23,960 bases of DNA from contig BJOX01000111.1 of assembly GCA_009731375.1 (NCBI GenBank), positions 664,097-688,056 on the forward strand. The letters run 5' to 3'. Source of the stretch: Paulinella micropora (Eukaryota > Cercozoa > Imbricatea > Euglyphida). How positions within the stretch are numbered: the stretch's first letter is position 1; each line of letters starts with the position of its first letter. A program made the position numbers and the translations under genes. This document shows positions 22,637-23,960 of this stretch, in pieces. The notes below the pieces were generated by a model. It searched no databases. It was not told the DNA's origin and worked only from the letters and a program-made list of their open reading frames with translations.

Positions 22637-22767
22637 AAAGTCAGAGTAGCCTCTATTGTTCTTGAATCATTGGGTATTGCATTTAGTGTTTGCTTCAGTG
22701 AGAAGCTGACTCCCTTATCTGCCTCAAGGCTCATAACCTTTGAGCAACTCAGCATGCTCATTAAAGA

Positions 22768-23384
22768 GGCCTTTACCGACTACTTTCAGAGTCCACCGGT
22801 CCTGTCTCACACAGCTACCAAAGTAAGGGAAAGTAATTTATAAAGAGATTTCAGAGTGACGACTACAGTACGACACGTCGCAAAACTAAGATAAGTGTCA
22901 CGAACGCAACTTTCAAATAAGGTGGAGGGAAAATATAACGACTGTATCCCTACTTATCTAGAAATTTCTAGTAAGACTGATTAAGTTAATACTGCCACTA
23001 GAGTGGCAAAGTAATAATTTAATAGTAATATAGTGTCCACTGTATCCCTAAATAATTAAAGTGGAATTAGACTACTGTCCGTCCTTATATCAAATCAAAC
23101 TACCCTAGTAACGGTAACTCCGGGTAACGTCGGAAATGAAATAGGAATAACGATACGGCCGGTCCATGTAACTATTAATATTGACTATTAGTTCTAACAC
23201 CCGGACCGCATTTCCGAACCTCAAATTTTGATTGAGAACTCTATAGTCACCTAGCCTCAACCAAAAACCGACTCCGACATCTCAGCTCTGTACCTGGCCA
23301 TCGTTCCTTCAAGTGCAAAAGGGCGAGCAAGGACACTTGTCAATGAGGTCCCGTAACCCCCTGTCCAGTCCAACTGTAATTTTA
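22768..23384. other. AT-rich unique sequence
   Basis: Sequence with no long open frame and noticeably more A+T than its neighbours. It has a 14-base palindrome CTAGAAATTTCTAG (22958-22971) and a small inverted repeat GCCACTAGAGTGGC (22994-23007). CTGTATCCCTA occurs twice (about 22942 and 23040). I see no gene. Confidence 0.6.
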
Positions 23385-23648
23385 TTAAAGTGAGTTCAAA
23401 GTTGGGTTTTGTGTTCGCCAGCTGAGTGTCCGCTGTAACATACTACTATCATAGTACATTTTCTCTTTTTTAGTATACCTTGGAAATTTTGGTGCGTCAT
23501 TGCAAGGATTCAGATCCAGGCCTCTATGCTTTGTCTGAAGTCTTACGCAACTTTGGTCACCTTCCATCCTTTTGTGCCTTTCTTGCATCTGTTCCTTAGA
23601 AGTCACCGTCGCCTGCCGATTTGCTTCTCGCACAGCTATATGCACCAC
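23385..23648 (-). CDS. Hypothetical minus-strand open frame, 87 codons
   Basis: The frame has a mixed, protein-like composition (Gln, Arg, Lys, Asn) and contains RGLDLNPCNDAPKFPRYTKK. I recognise no domain, signal peptide or membrane segment. It could be a fragment of a transposable element or a chance frame. There is no supporting context beyond absence of repeats. Confidence 0.2.
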   Translation of the reverse strand: MVHIAVREANRQATVTSKEQMQERHKRMEGDQSCVRLQTKHRGLDLNPCNDAPKFPRYTKKEKMYYDSSMLQRTLSWRTQNPTLNSL

Positions 23649-23664
23649 ATAGAGAGAAAGTTAG

Positions 23665-23769
23665 GCAGATGTGTGTATGCATGTATGTATGTATCTATGT
23701 ATCTATGTATGTATGTATGTATGTATGTATATATCTACCTATCTATCTATCTATCTATCTATCTATCTG
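23665..23769. repeat. (GTAT)n then (CTAT)n tetranucleotides
   Basis: GTAT units with a few CTAT, switching to pure CTAT at about 23735-23767. Confidence 0.95.
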
Positions 23770-23770
23770 A

Positions 23771-23960
23771 GAGCCATAACAAACGCTCCCCTATAGACCA
23801 AAATGAATCAAAGTCTATGTTTGTGAAAGAGGGCGAGCAGAAGCCTAAGGGACAGTCATTTCATCGACCATCCCTGCTTGACACTGCAAACGATTGGCAA
23901 CTCCAAACCCAATACACCGGTTCTGAGCAAGCCTTTCCTGTCCACATTTGTGTCACTGAC
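23771..23960 (+). CDS. Possible exon or partial frame running off the right edge
   Basis: Directly after the microsatellite a plus-strand frame beginning SHNKRSPIDQNESKSMFVKE stays open for 63 codons to the window end (codons from 23772). It has a Met at about 23817. An AG lies just before it (CTGAG), so it could be an internal exon. Such a length can occur by chance, and no domain is recognised. Confidence 0.2.

Larger units (their letters stand above)
21337..22767 (-). repeat. Gag-segment direct repeat, copy 2, truncated and interrupted
   Basis: Homologous to 11791-12426 but split by a 769-base insertion at 21567-22335. Minus-strand frames corresponding to the Lys-rich part of the gag-like protein lie at 21541-21340. 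Unlike copy 1 the homology stops at both ends without the rest of gag. Compared with copy 1 it has small indels and a 30-base tandem duplication at 22577-22636. Confidence 0.9.

Noticed and set aside
11791-22767. The two direct repeats as LTRs of one 11-kb retrotransposon
   Set aside because: The repeats are internal gag sequence that continues beyond both ends in copy 1, and the plus-strand content between them is opposite to the gag strand.

Overview
The window is from a nuclear genome of a microbial eukaryote. The one clearly recognisable gene is split by eleven spliceosomal introns packed with microsatellites. It encodes a MetX/MET2-type homoserine O-acetyltransferase, an enzyme of fungi, some protists and bacteria that animals lack and that land plants replace with the phosphohomoserine route. 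I cannot name the species. The right half holds decayed mobile-element DNA.

Left part (1-9163). GA and CA microsatellites and a 762-base gap precede a 12-exon plus-strand gene that I place at 1797-8612. Joining the exons gives exactly 442 codons including the stop, with Ser/Asp/His catalytic residues in the expected order. A short first exon may supply an arginine-rich targeting presequence. Several introns contain extra, decayed copies of the exon-intron boundary beside them: exon heads with acceptor sites in introns 2, 4 and 9, and exon tails with donor sites in intron 11. Seven of the eleven donors read GTC. The 3' flank is a long pyrimidine tract followed by a candidate AATAAA.

Middle (9164-13721). 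After about 1.5 kb of weak, partly repetitive sequence there is a broken minus-strand Gag-like gene (about 12660 to 10833) with a CCHC zinc knuckle. Next to it lies a roughly 900-base array of diverged repeats. It contains seven hairpins whose loops are all nine bases and follow CGNNYGTGY, while several stems differ in sequence but still pair. I regard this as the most interesting unexplained structure in the window.

Right part (13722-23960). A long plus-strand coding remnant with many stops and frameshifts runs from 13722 to about 19446. Its clearest domain is a Ulp1/C48-type cysteine peptidase (17095-18249) that keeps His, Asp, Gln and Cys landmarks. It is followed by an element with terminal inverted repeats of about 100 bases (19806-20733, interior mostly a gap), flanked by TAT and supported by a related unoccupied site about 300 bases downstream. 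A second copy of part of the gag-like sequence (21337-22767) carries a 769-base insertion flanked by TAACT. The last 1.2 kb is AT-richer unique DNA, a microsatellite and an open frame running off the edge.

Within the window only the acetyltransferase gene looks intact. The rest is repeats, assembly gaps and mobile-element remnants. Poly-G or poly-C runs beside three of the gaps suggest that assembly or base-calling quality is poor there.
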